From Parvibaculum sp. (GTDB taxonomy: Bacteria > Pseudomonadota > Alphaproteobacteria > Parvibaculales > Parvibaculaceae): a DNA stretch of 64,000 nt. The translations under genes and the position numbers were made by a program. The notes below the pieces were generated by a model. The model was given only the letters and a program-made list of their open reading frames with translations, had not been told where the DNA came from and ran no database searches. The stretch spans positions 3,501,532 to 3,565,531 of the forward strand of contig NZ_JAHBYN010000001.1 in NCBI RefSeq assembly GCF_019635935.1, read 5' to 3'. Positions 10,040 through 17,970 of this stretch are shown here, piece by piece. Numbering within the stretch: position 1 is the first letter of the stretch; each line of letters opens with the position of its first letter.

Positions 10040-10438
10040 ATGGCCGAAGACGCGAACATGATGGAAAACGCGGATGTGGTGCCGGCCGGCGCCGACGAGG
10101 CGCCGCGCGCCTCGACGATCCCGCAGGAGGAGATCGACCAGATCACCGACGACATCATTGCTGCGCTCAAAACGGTCTACGATCCTGAAATCCCGGTCGA
10201 CGTCTACGAACTCGGCCTGATCTACAAGGTCGATATTTCCGACGACCGCGACGTCGTCATCGACATGACGCTGACGGCGCCGGGCTGCCCGGTGGCCGGG
10301 ACCATGCCGATCATGGTCGAGGACGCGGTGCGAACCGTCGAAGGAATAGCCGATGTGCGGGTCAACATGACTTTCGACCCGCCCTGGGATCCAAGCCGCA
10401 TGTCCGACGAAGCGCGCGTCGCGCTGAACATGTTCTGA
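10040..10438 (+). CDS. sufT: SUF-associated DUF59/MIP18 protein (SufT-like)
   Basis: A 132-residue DUF59 protein; family members act in maturation or delivery of Fe-S clusters. The first 30 residues are Ala/Glu-rich and probably disordered. The DUF59 core carries YDPEIPVDVYELGLIY, then the TLTAPGCPVAG loop with the single conserved cysteine (Cys84), and ends with NMTFDPPWD. It begins 6 bp after sufS and its TGA overlaps the next ATG (TGATG), placing it in the suf operon between sufS and the A-type carrier, a common alphaproteobacterial arrangement. Confidence 0.92.
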   Translation: MAEDANMMENADVVPAGADEAPRASTIPQEEIDQITDDIIAALKTVYDPEIPVDVYELGLIYKVDISDDRDVVIDMTLTAPGCPVAGTMPIMVEDAVRTVEGIADVRVNMTFDPPWDPSRMSDEARVALNMF

Positions 10439-10809
10439 TGGAGCCGACAATGGCCAGACAGATGCCCAAAGCGATCTCATTGACCGAAGCCGCCGCCGCG
10501 CGCATGAAGGAGATCATGGCTGCGTCGGATGGCAAGTATATCGGTGTCCGCATCGGCGTGAAGAATGGCGGCTGTGCCGGCATGGAATACACGATGGAAT
10601 ATGCCGAAGCCGCCAACCCGCTCGACGAGGTGGTTGAGGATCGCGACGTCCGGATTCTGATCGACCCCAAGGCGATCCTGTTTCTGCTCGGCACCGAGAT
10701 GGATTATGAGGAGGACAAGTTCGCCTCCGGCTTCCGTTTCAACAATCCGAACCAGACCGACGCCTGTGGTTGCGGCGAAAGCGTGACCATCGTTCCGGCG
10801 ACCGCCTGA
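10438..10809 (+). CDS. sufA: A-type Fe-S carrier (SufA/IscA-like)
   Basis: Carrier that receives clusters from the scaffold and passes them to apoproteins. The start at 10438 overlaps the previous stop (TGATG); an alternative ATG at 10450 would drop four residues. The 123-residue protein has the three conserved cysteines of A-type proteins: one in NGGCAGMEY and two in the C-terminal CGCGES. It is the last recognised cluster-assembly gene of the operon, and the TfoX-like gene follows after only 5 bp, so it may be co-transcribed. Confidence 0.94.
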   Translation: MEPTMARQMPKAISLTEAAAARMKEIMAASDGKYIGVRIGVKNGGCAGMEYTMEYAEAANPLDEVVEDRDVRILIDPKAILFLLGTEMDYEEDKFASGFRFNNPNQTDACGCGESVTIVPATA

Positions 10810-10814
10810 CCGTC

Positions 10815-11231
10815 ATGGCCGTCAGCGCCGAATACAAGGCGTTCGTCGCCGAGCAGCTTGAGCCTCTGGGCCCGGTCCGCATTCGCAACATGTTCGGCGG
10901 CGCCGGCGTCTATCTGGACGATTTGATGTTCGGCCTGATTGCCAACGAGACCCTCTTCTTCAAAGTCGACGATCGCAACCGCGCCGACTACGTAGCGGAA
11001 GACAGCGGCCCCTTCGTCTACGAGCCGCCTTCGGGCAAGGCGATCGCCATGTCGTATTACGAGTTGCCGGAACGGCTCTACGACGAGCCCGACGAGTTGA
11101 TCGGCTGGGCGCGCAAGGCCCTCGACGCCGCACTGGCGGCCAAGGCGGCAAAGCCCGTCCCCGGGAAAAGCCGGAGCCCGAGCAAAAAGGCCGCGCGCCC
11201 CGGAAAACAGGACGCGCGGCCCGAAAGATAA
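10815..11231 (+). CDS. TfoX N-terminal domain protein
   Basis: A 138-residue protein starting MAVSAEYKAFVAEQL. Residues 15-95 match the stand-alone TfoX N-terminal domain (MFGGAGVYLDDLMFGLI, then FKVDD and YYELPERLYD). The domain's biochemical role is not established; in gamma-proteobacteria it is part of the competence regulator TfoX/Sxy. The last 30 residues are a Lys/Pro/Ala/Arg-rich tail that looks disordered. That tail overlaps a terminator hairpin used by the opposing crotonase gene. The gene sits 5 bp behind the A-type carrier gene, so it is probably the suf operon's last member, although any link to Fe-S biology is unknown. Confidence 0.85.
   Translation: MAVSAEYKAFVAEQLEPLGPVRIRNMFGGAGVYLDDLMFGLIANETLFFKVDDRNRADYVAEDSGPFVYEPPSGKAIAMSYYELPERLYDEPDELIGWARKALDAALAAKAAKPVPGKSRSPSKKAARPGKQDARPER
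11184..11221 (-). terminator. minus-strand terminator inside the 3' end of the TfoX-like gene
   Basis: Read on the minus strand, GGCCGCGCG pairs with CGCGCGGCC (11213-11221 with 11189-11197) and is followed by TTTTT (11188-11184). It lies about 78 bp past the stop codon of the minus-strand crotonase gene at 11299, inside the coding sequence of the opposite gene. Confidence 0.6.
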
Positions 11232-11233
11232 AA

Positions 11234-11302
11234 ATGCCTCACATGATCTTCTTCATTGCCGTGATGTTTCTCGCCCTGCTGGCGAGCTGCATCATCGGCT
11301 AG
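11234..11302 (+). CDS. possible 22-residue lipoprotein-like or membrane micropeptide
   Basis: A tiny reading frame starts 2 bases after the TfoX-like stop codon. It encodes Met-Pro-His followed by an almost uninterrupted hydrophobic stretch, then LLASC (a lipobox-like pattern), then four more residues before TAG. Such a peptide could be a minimal entericidin-like lipoprotein or a bare membrane helix. No good Shine-Dalgarno is present, only purine-rich GAAAGATAAAA, and its stop overlaps the stop of the opposing gene. It is equally possible that this is chance. Confidence 0.3.
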   Translation: MPHMIFFIAVMFLALLASCIIG

Positions 11303-12090
11303 TTGCCCTTGAACTGCGCCGGACGCTTCTCGAGGAAGGCGCGCACGCCCTCCTTGAAGTCGTCGCCATTTCCGGCTGTCCGCTGAAGCTGCCGCTCAAG
11401 GTTGAGCTGTTCTTCATAGGTATTGTCGGTGCTCTCCCAATAGAGCTGGCGGATCATGCCGAGCGCTTTGGTCGGTCCATTGGCGAGATCGGCGGCGAGC
11501 TTGCGTGCCTCCGCCATCAGCGTCTCGTCGTCGAACACCCGGTTGACGAGGCCCCATTGCAGCGCCGTTTCGGCCGGCAGCTTCTCGCCGAGCAGCGACA
11601 ACTCCATCGCCCGCGCCTTGCCGACAAGGCGCGGCAATATCCATGTCGATCCGCCATCCGGCACCAGACCGATGCGGCGGAAAGCCTGCAGAAAATACGA
11701 AGACTTCGCGCAAAGAACGAGATCGCCCATCAGCGCGAAGCTCATGCCGACGCCGGCCGCCGGGCCATTGACGGCGGTGACGAAAGGCATCGGCAGGTTG
11801 CGCAGCCGCCTCAGAAACGGGTGATACATGGTTTCGAGCGCCGAGCCGGCGTCGGGCCGCGCACCCGAATTGTCGCCGCGACCTTGCAGGTTGGCGCCCG
11901 TGCAGAAGCCGCGGCCCTCACCGGTCATCACCAGACACCGCAACCCGTTCTTCGGGTCTTCCACCGCGTCCATCGCCCGCATCAGTCCGCCCAGCATCTC
12001 CGGCGAAACGGCGTTCATCACCTCGGGGTGATTGAGCGTCAGCACGCCCACATTGCCGTCGACATCGAGTTTGACCCGCTCGAATTCCAT
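11299..12090 (-). CDS. enoyl-CoA hydratase/isomerase family protein (PaaG-like)
   Basis: Crotonase-fold enzyme of 263 residues acting on an acyl-CoA in the cytoplasm. The CoA-binding and oxyanion-hole segments are GRGFCTGANL (59-68) and NGPAAGVGMSFAL. The segment IGLVPDGGSTW carries the Asp typical of PaaG-type isomerases/hydratases, in place of the second Glu of classical enoyl-CoA hydratases. A 263-residue paralogue lies immediately upstream on the same strand, and the two may form an operon. The pathway (aromatic acetate, terpenoid or fatty acid degradation) cannot be decided from this window. Confidence 0.9.
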   Translation of the reverse strand: MEFERVKLDVDGNVGVLTLNHPEVMNAVSPEMLGGLMRAMDAVEDPKNGLRCLVMTGEGRGFCTGANLQGRGDNSGARPDAGSALETMYHPFLRRLRNLPMPFVTAVNGPAAGVGMSFALMGDLVLCAKSSYFLQAFRRIGLVPDGGSTWILPRLVGKARAMELSLLGEKLPAETALQWGLVNRVFDDETLMAEARKLAADLANGPTKALGMIRQLYWESTDNTYEEQLNLERQLQRTAGNGDDFKEGVRAFLEKRPAQFKGN

Positions 12091-12134
12091 ATCCGTCTCC
12101 CTGTTTTGAGTATCGTTCTGTTGTGGCGATGAGA

Positions 12135-12926
12135 TCAGGCCTTAAACGCCGGTTCCTTCTTGGTCAGGAACGCCTTGACGCCTTCGGCGAAATTCGGATG
12201 GTCGCCCAGCATGCCCTGTACATCGCGTTCATAGTCGAGCTGCTCGGCATAGCCGTTGCGCGCCCCGGCATCGATGGCCTTGCGGATTTCGGCAAAGGCA
12301 CTGGTCGGTCCCTTGGCGAGCTTGGCGGCAAGCGACATGGTTTCTTCCATCAACGCCGTGTCCTTGACGCATTTCCAGATCAGGCCCCATTCGGCGGCCG
12401 TTTCGGCGGGCAGCTTGTCGCCGGTCAATGCAAGGCCAAGCGCTCGCGCCCGACCGACAAGACGCGGCAGATGCCAGGTGCAGCCAAGATCGGGAATGAG
12501 CCCAAGCCGCGGTCCGAACACCTGCACGAAAGACGCCGAATGTGAAGCGATCACAATGTCGGCGGCGAGCGCAATACCCGCCCCGCCGCCGGCCGCAACG
12601 CCATTGACGGCCGCGACGATCGGCTTCGGCAGGTTATAGATTTCGCGCATCATCGGGTTGAAACCGATCGTCATGCCATGCGCGACACCCTGGCCGATGG
12701 TCATGCCCTCCTCACGCTGGCCTTGTGCGGCGAGATCGGCGCCTGCGCAAAAGCCGCGCCCGGCACCGGTAATGACCAGCACCCGCGCATCGTCATTCGT
12801 CGCGACTTCCGCCACGGCCGACCGAACCTCCGCAATAAGCTTGGTATTGATGCTGTTCAGCACCTCGGGCCGGTTCAGCGTCAGCAGGGCGATGCCGTTT
12901 TCGATTTCGAGAGTGATGGTTTCCAT
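12135..12926 (-). CDS. enoyl-CoA hydratase/isomerase family protein, second copy
   Basis: Also 263 residues and clearly paralogous to the gene at 11299-12090. Motifs include GRGFCAGADLAAQGQ for CoA binding, NGVAAGGGAGIALAAD for the oxyanion hole, and LGLIPDLGCTWHLPRLVG with the PaaG-type Asp. The ATG at 12926 follows GGAAGGCGCGTCAC. The 44-bp gap to the next gene suggests co-transcription. Divergence between the copies is substantial, so different acyl-CoA substrates are plausible. There is no partner dehydrogenase, thiolase or acyl-CoA ligase beside the pair. Confidence 0.9.
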   Translation of the reverse strand: METITLEIENGIALLTLNRPEVLNSINTKLIAEVRSAVAEVATNDDARVLVITGAGRGFCAGADLAAQGQREEGMTIGQGVAHGMTIGFNPMMREIYNLPKPIVAAVNGVAAGGGAGIALAADIVIASHSASFVQVFGPRLGLIPDLGCTWHLPRLVGRARALGLALTGDKLPAETAAEWGLIWKCVKDTALMEETMSLAAKLAKGPTSAFAEIRKAIDAGARNGYAEQLDYERDVQGMLGDHPNFAEGVKAFLTKKEPAFKA

Positions 12927-13090
12927 GTGACGCGCCTTCCCGGATTGCTGGGCGATTTTCGCCGTTTCGACGCAGCATAGTCATGCGCCGGGCATGACGG
13001 AAGGCCGCGCGGAATGTCTTCCGGACGGACCAACGTTCCGTTGCGTCAATGATTCTCGGCGGCCGGAGCGGTACGGGGAGGTGGCGGCCG

Positions 13091-14146
13091 TCAGCTCGCC
13101 TTGGCTTGTGGAACCGTCGTCTCGTGCATCTCGGTGATGACGCAGTTGCGGCCGGCATGCTTGGCCGCGTAGAGGCAGCCATCGGCGCGCTCGATCAGGC
13201 CGGCGCCGGTCTCGCCGGGCCGGTAGAGCGAAATGCCCATCGACATCGTGACCCGTCCGAGCGACTCGCCGGTCGAACGTTTCACCAGCTCGCGCGCCTG
13301 CACGGTCTCGCGAATCTTGTTGGCGACACTCTCCGCCAATTCGATCTCGGTCGCCGGCATGATGACCGCGAATTCTTCTCCGCCGTATCGCGCCACGAAG
13401 TGTTGCGACAATGCGCCTGTTTTGAGGCAGTTGGCGACAAGCTTCAGTACCTGATCGCCGGTTCGGTGGCCGAACGTGTCGTTGAATTTCTTGAAATGGT
13501 CGATATCGCCGATAACCAGGCAGAGCGGATTTCCATTCGCGCCGGCAGCGGCCATCTCGCGCACCAGCGCTTCGTCGAAGGCCTTCCGGTTGTTGACGCC
13601 GGTCAGTCCGTCGGTACGCGCCTCGCTATGCGCTTTTTCGAGGCTCTGCTGCATTTCGTTGAGTTCGCTCTTGGTCGCCTGCAGCGTTTCTTCCAGTTCG
13701 GCGCTGCGCTCTTCCATCTTTCGGGAAGCGGCGATGATCGCCTCCACGGCATGCGCCACGTCGTTCGGCGTCGACTGGTTGGTCAGCGCTTCGCTGGCAT
13801 TGCGAACCGACTGTCCAAAGGTGCTGGAGTTTCCGGCCGTCTCCTCGATGATCTTCAGGATGCGGTCGACTTCGGTGTTGAGCCTTGCGCCGGTGTTCAA
13901 CGTCACGTCGGTCAGCTTGCCGTCGTCCATGAAGCGCTCGCGCAGCTCCGCCGTGGCATCCATGTTCACCGGCTCCTGCCGGGCGATCCGCGCGTCGATT
14001 TCCTTGTTGAGCTCGGGTGTGCGGCCGGACGCATAGCGGAACCAGACGGCGTAATTTTCGGGGCAGGGCGGAATGCCGTTTTCCGCCATGTGCCGAAGAG
14101 CCTGCGCGCTCCATTCGGCTGCAAATTCGATTTGTTCTCCGTCCAT
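13091..14146 (-). CDS. GGDEF-domain diguanylate cyclase
   Basis: Predicted to make cyclic di-GMP. The ATG at 14146 was preferred to a GTG at 14155 because GGGGGA then has usable spacing (11 bases). The 351-residue protein has no membrane segment. Residues 1-55 form a conserved alphaproteobacterial N-terminal module (PENYAVWFRYASG). Residues 135-180 are a predicted coiled coil, which would mediate dimerisation. The GGDEF domain follows, with catalytic GGEEF at 255-259. The upstream RxxD inhibitory site is absent (the stretch reads GALSQHFVARYGGEEF), so product inhibition is probably lost. No sensor or phosphorylation domain is visible. Confidence 0.9.
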   Translation of the reverse strand: MDGEQIEFAAEWSAQALRHMAENGIPPCPENYAVWFRYASGRTPELNKEIDARIARQEPVNMDATAELRERFMDDGKLTDVTLNTGARLNTEVDRILKIIEETAGNSSTFGQSVRNASEALTNQSTPNDVAHAVEAIIAASRKMEERSAELEETLQATKSELNEMQQSLEKAHSEARTDGLTGVNNRKAFDEALVREMAAAGANGNPLCLVIGDIDHFKKFNDTFGHRTGDQVLKLVANCLKTGALSQHFVARYGGEEFAVIMPATEIELAESVANKIRETVQARELVKRSTGESLGRVTMSMGISLYRPGETGAGLIERADGCLYAAKHAGRNCVITEMHETTVPQAKAS

Positions 14147-14455
14147 CGCGAACACCGTCCCCCGCTTGCCGTCTGTGCTGCTGCACCTGTCTGCCGGAAA
14201 CCCTAGGCGAATTCAGTTACCCCACCGTAAATCGGGTCGGAAAACTGCCATTTTTCCGCGATTTTTACTGAGGCAGCGCGATGGGGCACGGACGGCGCGG
14301 GGGGGGCTCTCAAAGAGCCTTTCCTTATGTATATTGAGGAAAATTTCGGGCTCGTGCTCAGGCGAACCCGGTTTAAATGCCGACAAACAGGGCCGCGCCC
14401 CCCGGATCGGCCCCGGAAAGGCCCAAAATGGGTCGACGCATCAGGAGGAATTCAA
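14147..14455. other. 309-bp intergenic region between GGDEF gene and aldehyde dehydrogenase gene
   Basis: It holds the divergent promoters of the two genes. Visible items are a run of eight G at 14299-14306, a TATATT at 14330-14335 that could be a plus-strand -10 box with only a weak -35, and AGGAGG at 14443-14448 as the ribosome binding site for the dehydrogenase. I see no conserved gene or RNA in it. Confidence 0.5.
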
Positions 14456-15919
14456 ATGAGCTTGGCGGAGCAAACCACCCACGAAGCGGATTCGGCCACC
14501 ATCGGCGCCTCGATCCGGGCGATTCTCGACCGTCAGAAAGCGGCGCATATCAAGGACGGGCCGCCCAGTGCCGAGCGCCGCATCGACTGGATCGACCGCG
14601 CCATCGCCCTGATCGTCGACAACCAGAAGGAGATCGCCGAGGCTCTTGCCTCCGATTTCGGCCACCGCAGCCATGAGCAGACCCTGCTGACCGACGTGAT
14701 GGGGTCTATCGGCCCCCTGAAACACGCCAAGAAACATCTGCGCCAGTGGATGAAGCCCGAAAAGCGCAAGGTGCAGTTTCCACTTGGTCTGCTCGGCGCG
14801 AAAGCCCGGGTCGAGTACCAGCCCCTTGGCACCGTCGGCATCATCAGCCCGTGGAACTTTCCGGTGAACCTCACCTGGACGCCGCTTGCCGGCGTATTCG
14901 CGGCCGGCAACCGTGCGATGATCAAGCCGTCGGAGTTCACACCGGCGACCTCCGAGTTGATGGCGCGCATGCTGCGGTCGGCCTATGACGAAACCGAAGT
15001 TGCCGTCGTCACCGGCGGCCCGGCCGTCGGCGAGGCGTTCAGCCGCCAGCCCTTCGATCACCTGCTGTTCACCGGCGCCACCTCGATCGCCTACCACGTG
15101 ATGCGCGCGGCGGCCGAAAACCTGGTGCCGTTGACGCTGGAACTCGGCGGCAAGTCGCCGGTCATCGTCTCGAAGACCGCAAAAATGGACGAGACCGCCG
15201 CGAAGATCATGACCGGAAAGACGCTGAATGCCGGCCAGATATGTCTCGCGCCTGACTACGTTTTCGTACCCGAGAACCGCGTCGACGAATTTGTCACCGC
15301 GGCGACGAAGTCGGTCACGAAGATGTTCCCGACCATGAAGGACAATCCGGACTACACCTCGATCATCAACCGGCGTCACTACGACCGCATCAATTCCTAT
15401 GTCGACGATGCGAAAAACAAGGGCGCAAAGCTTGTCGAGATTAATCCGGCCAACGAGGATTTCAGTCAGCAGCAGGCCCACAAAATTCCGCCGACGCTGG
15501 TGCTCAATCCGACCGACGATATGAAGGTGATGCAGGACGAGATTTTCGGCCCTGTGTTGCCGGTCAAGACCTACAAGCATCTCGACGAGGTGCTGGGCTA
15601 CGTCAATGCCCATGACCGTCCTCTGGGCCTCTACTACTTCGGCGACGACGCCGCGGAAGAGCGCACGGTGCTCGACCGCACGACATCGGGCGGCGTGACC
15701 GTCAACGACGTCATCATGCATGTCTCGATGGAAGACCTGCCGTTCGGCGGCGTCGGACCGTCCGGCATGGGGTCCTATCACGGTCTCGACGGCTTCCGCA
15801 CGTTCAGCCATGCCAAGGCCGTCTACACGCAGTCGAAGGCAAAGATGGTCGCTGAGATGTTCAGGCCGCCATACGGCGAAAAGACCCGCAAGATGCTGGC
15901 TTCGCAGATCAAGAAATAG
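14456..15919 (+). CDS. coniferyl-aldehyde dehydrogenase-type NAD(P)-dependent aldehyde dehydrogenase
   Basis: Oxidises an aldehyde to the acid with NAD(P)+. The ATG at 14456 is fixed by AGGAGG 7 bases upstream; the open frame extends further 5' but that part is not conserved. The 487-residue protein has the cofactor-site stretch SPWNFPVNLTWTPL, the general-base Glu in LELGGKSPVIV, and the nucleophilic Cys in NAGQICLAPDYV. The ICLAPDY context and the EDLPFGGVGPSGMG C-terminal segment place it near coniferyl aldehyde dehydrogenases (CalB-like) and membrane-type fatty aldehyde dehydrogenases. The true substrate is unknown. A strong terminator follows. Confidence 0.92.
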   Translation: MSLAEQTTHEADSATIGASIRAILDRQKAAHIKDGPPSAERRIDWIDRAIALIVDNQKEIAEALASDFGHRSHEQTLLTDVMGSIGPLKHAKKHLRQWMKPEKRKVQFPLGLLGAKARVEYQPLGTVGIISPWNFPVNLTWTPLAGVFAAGNRAMIKPSEFTPATSELMARMLRSAYDETEVAVVTGGPAVGEAFSRQPFDHLLFTGATSIAYHVMRAAAENLVPLTLELGGKSPVIVSKTAKMDETAAKIMTGKTLNAGQICLAPDYVFVPENRVDEFVTAATKSVTKMFPTMKDNPDYTSIINRRHYDRINSYVDDAKNKGAKLVEINPANEDFSQQQAHKIPPTLVLNPTDDMKVMQDEIFGPVLPVKTYKHLDEVLGYVNAHDRPLGLYYFGDDAAEERTVLDRTTSGGVTVNDVIMHVSMEDLPFGGVGPSGMGSYHGLDGFRTFSHAKAVYTQSKAKMVAEMFRPPYGEKTRKMLASQIKK

Positions 15920-15953
15920 CCCGGCCGCGCTGCGGACAGGCGAGAAACAGAAA

Positions 15954-15981
15954 GGGCGGCTCGTCGGAGCCGCCCTTTTTT
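15954..15981 (+). terminator. Rho-independent terminator of the aldehyde dehydrogenase gene
   Basis: GGGCGGCTC pairs with GAGCCGCCC around the loop GTCG, followed by six T. It lies 35 bp past the stop codon and 42 bp before the end of the convergent helicase gene. Confidence 0.9.
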
Positions 15982-16022
15982 GTCGGAGAAGTCGGAGAAG
16001 TTGGAGAAGAAAGTGTGCCGCG

Positions 16023-17615
16023 TCAGGCTTCCTCGGTCTCGCTCTCCATCTCGTCGTCGCTGTCCTTGCTGCTTTTCTTCGGCAGCTTGACGGCGCGCAA
16101 CATAAATGCCGGCACGTGGTCGCCGAGCCCGACGACGCGCGGTCCGTCATCGTCGTCACGTCCGCGGCCGCGCCCGCCGCGTTCGCGTCGCGCGGGCTTT
16201 TCGTCGCTGTGCCGGTTCGGCTCGCGACGGTTGTGTTCCTGCGCCTGCGTCTCGCGTTCCTGTGCACGAACTTCGGGCGCCGGCGCTTCTTCGGATTTGA
16301 CCGGTTCCGCAATGGCGTCCGCATCAGCCGTCGCGGTCTCGGCTTTCGCCGCCGCGTCCTTGTCCTTGCGGCCGCGTCCGCCGCGTCGCCCACGGCTGCG
16401 CTTTTCGCCTGCCGGTTCGGCCGTGGCGGTGTCGCTGTCCGGTTCGGCGGGCTGCTCAGCCGCAGCTGTCTCGCCCGGCACTTCCGGCGCCGGCTGCGGC
16501 ACCGCGCTGTCGGGACCGGGGATCGGGTTGCCGATCAGGCCCTCAATCGCGGAGAGATACTTTCCGTCTTCGCGCGTTGCCAGTGTGTAGGCCGTACCGG
16601 TCTTGCCCGCGCGACCCGTGCGTCCGATGCGGTGAACATAGTCTTCGGCGTGGCTCGGTACGTCGTAGTTGAATACATGGCTGACATCGGGAATATCGAG
16701 CCCGCGTGCCGCCACATCGCTTGCGACCAGCAGGCGGATCGTCCCGTTGCGGAAACCTTCCAGCGTCCGCGTCCGCGTCGCCTGATCGAGATCGCCGTGG
16801 ATCGCGCCGGCCGAAAGCCCGCTCTTGGACAGCGCGCGCTCCAGCGTCGAAACATCGCGCTTGCGGTTGCAAAAGATGATGGCGTTCTTGACGTTCTCGT
16901 CCTCGATGATCTTCTGCAGAAGGTCACGCTTGCCGTCGCGCGTCGTCTTGACCAGAACCTGCTTGATCGTCGCGCTGGTCGAGGAGGTGCGCGACACTTC
17001 CACGCGCGCCGGATTGTGCAGGAACGTCTCGGTCAGCCGGTGGATTTCAGGCGGCATCGTCGCCGAAAAGAAGAGCGTCTGCCGCGTGAACGGGATCTTC
17101 TTGCAGATTTCCTCGATGTCGGGGATGAAACCCATGTCGAGCATCCGGTCGGCCTCGTCGATCACGAGAATCTGCACTCCGGTCAGCAGCACCTTGCCAC
17201 GGCCGCAATGGTCGAGCAGGCGGCCGGGCGTCGCGATCAGCACATCGACGCCGCGATCAAGCTTCTTTTCCTGGTCGCCGAACGAGACGCCGCCGATCAG
17301 CAGCGCCATCGAAAGTTTGTGATACTTGCCGTATTTTTCGAAATTCTCGGCGACCTGCGCGGCCAGTTCGCGCGTCGGCTCGAGAATGAGCGAGCGCGGC
17401 ATCCGCGCCCGGGCCCGCCCGCGCGACAGCTTGTCGATCATCGGCAGCGTGAACGAGGCGGTCTTGCCTGTGCCGGTCTGGGCGAGGCCGAGCACATCGC
17501 GTCCGGCGAGAACATGGGGAATGGCCTCGGCCTGGATCGGCGTCGGCGTGGTGTAGCCGGTTTCGGCTACGGCTTTCAGGACCTCAGGCGTGAGGCCAAG
17601 TTCGTCAAATGTCAT
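16023..17615 (-). CDS. rhlE: DEAD-box RNA helicase (RhlE type)
   Basis: ATP-dependent RNA helicase for ribosome assembly or mRNA turnover. Of 530 residues, about 1-375 form the two RecA-like domains: Q motif with TTPTPIQ, Walker A AQTGTGKT (45-52), VIDEADRM, SAT, and the C-terminal HRIGRTGRAGK. The remaining 150 residues are a low-complexity Glu/Ala/Pro-rich linker with RG-rich patches (RSRGRRGGRGR and RRERGGRGRGRDDDD), presumably RNA-binding, then an acidic end. Such tails are common in alphaproteobacterial RhlE proteins. Minus-strand TATAGG about 15 bp before the start codon may be its -10 box. Confidence 0.95.
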   Translation of the reverse strand: MTFDELGLTPEVLKAVAETGYTTPTPIQAEAIPHVLAGRDVLGLAQTGTGKTASFTLPMIDKLSRGRARARMPRSLILEPTRELAAQVAENFEKYGKYHKLSMALLIGGVSFGDQEKKLDRGVDVLIATPGRLLDHCGRGKVLLTGVQILVIDEADRMLDMGFIPDIEEICKKIPFTRQTLFFSATMPPEIHRLTETFLHNPARVEVSRTSSTSATIKQVLVKTTRDGKRDLLQKIIEDENVKNAIIFCNRKRDVSTLERALSKSGLSAGAIHGDLDQATRTRTLEGFRNGTIRLLVASDVAARGLDIPDVSHVFNYDVPSHAEDYVHRIGRTGRAGKTGTAYTLATREDGKYLSAIEGLIGNPIPGPDSAVPQPAPEVPGETAAAEQPAEPDSDTATAEPAGEKRSRGRRGGRGRKDKDAAAKAETATADADAIAEPVKSEEAPAPEVRAQERETQAQEHNRREPNRHSDEKPARRERGGRGRGRDDDDGPRVVGLGDHVPAFMLRAVKLPKKSSKDSDDEMESETEEA

Positions 17616-17970
17616 TCAGGATGCCCTATACACCAATGTTGCGCTGCCCGTGGTGGCCCACTTTCAGGGCCCGTGGACGGACCTCCGCGAACGGATCGGG
17701 GAGGGTGAGCAGCAAATTGCGCGTTATTCAGCGGCCGCGCCGATCCGCTTCGAATCTGGGGCGGACCATAGGCGCTGTCGTCCAATTGTCAACAGAACGG
17801 CGGTTTGCCGGGGTGCGGCCAATGCGCCGGAGGCCGCTTAGGCATCAGATTGTGAATCATTGTGACGAAAACGGCGCACCCCGGGCCGCATGCGGCGGGG
17901 CGATTTCCCGAAAGTTAATGCTTTTGCCTCATTCTCGGGCATCGGAATGGCGGAAAGGCCGCTTGCAGGT
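17616..17970. other. 355-bp intergenic region between helicase and histidine kinase genes
   Basis: Divergent regulatory region. A minus-strand TGTATAGG close to the helicase start resembles an extended -10 box. The part from 17890 can be read in frame with the kinase, but its AT-rich codons do not look coding. No RNA gene or repeat was recognised. Confidence 0.45.

Noticed and set aside
14299..14306. Run of eight G as a possible phase-variation tract
   Set aside because: Too short, not inside a gene or between promoter elements that I can identify.
14441..16393. 650-codon minus-strand frame opposite the aldehyde dehydrogenase gene
   Set aside because: It crosses a strong terminator and overlaps the helicase C-terminal coding region out of frame; no domain.
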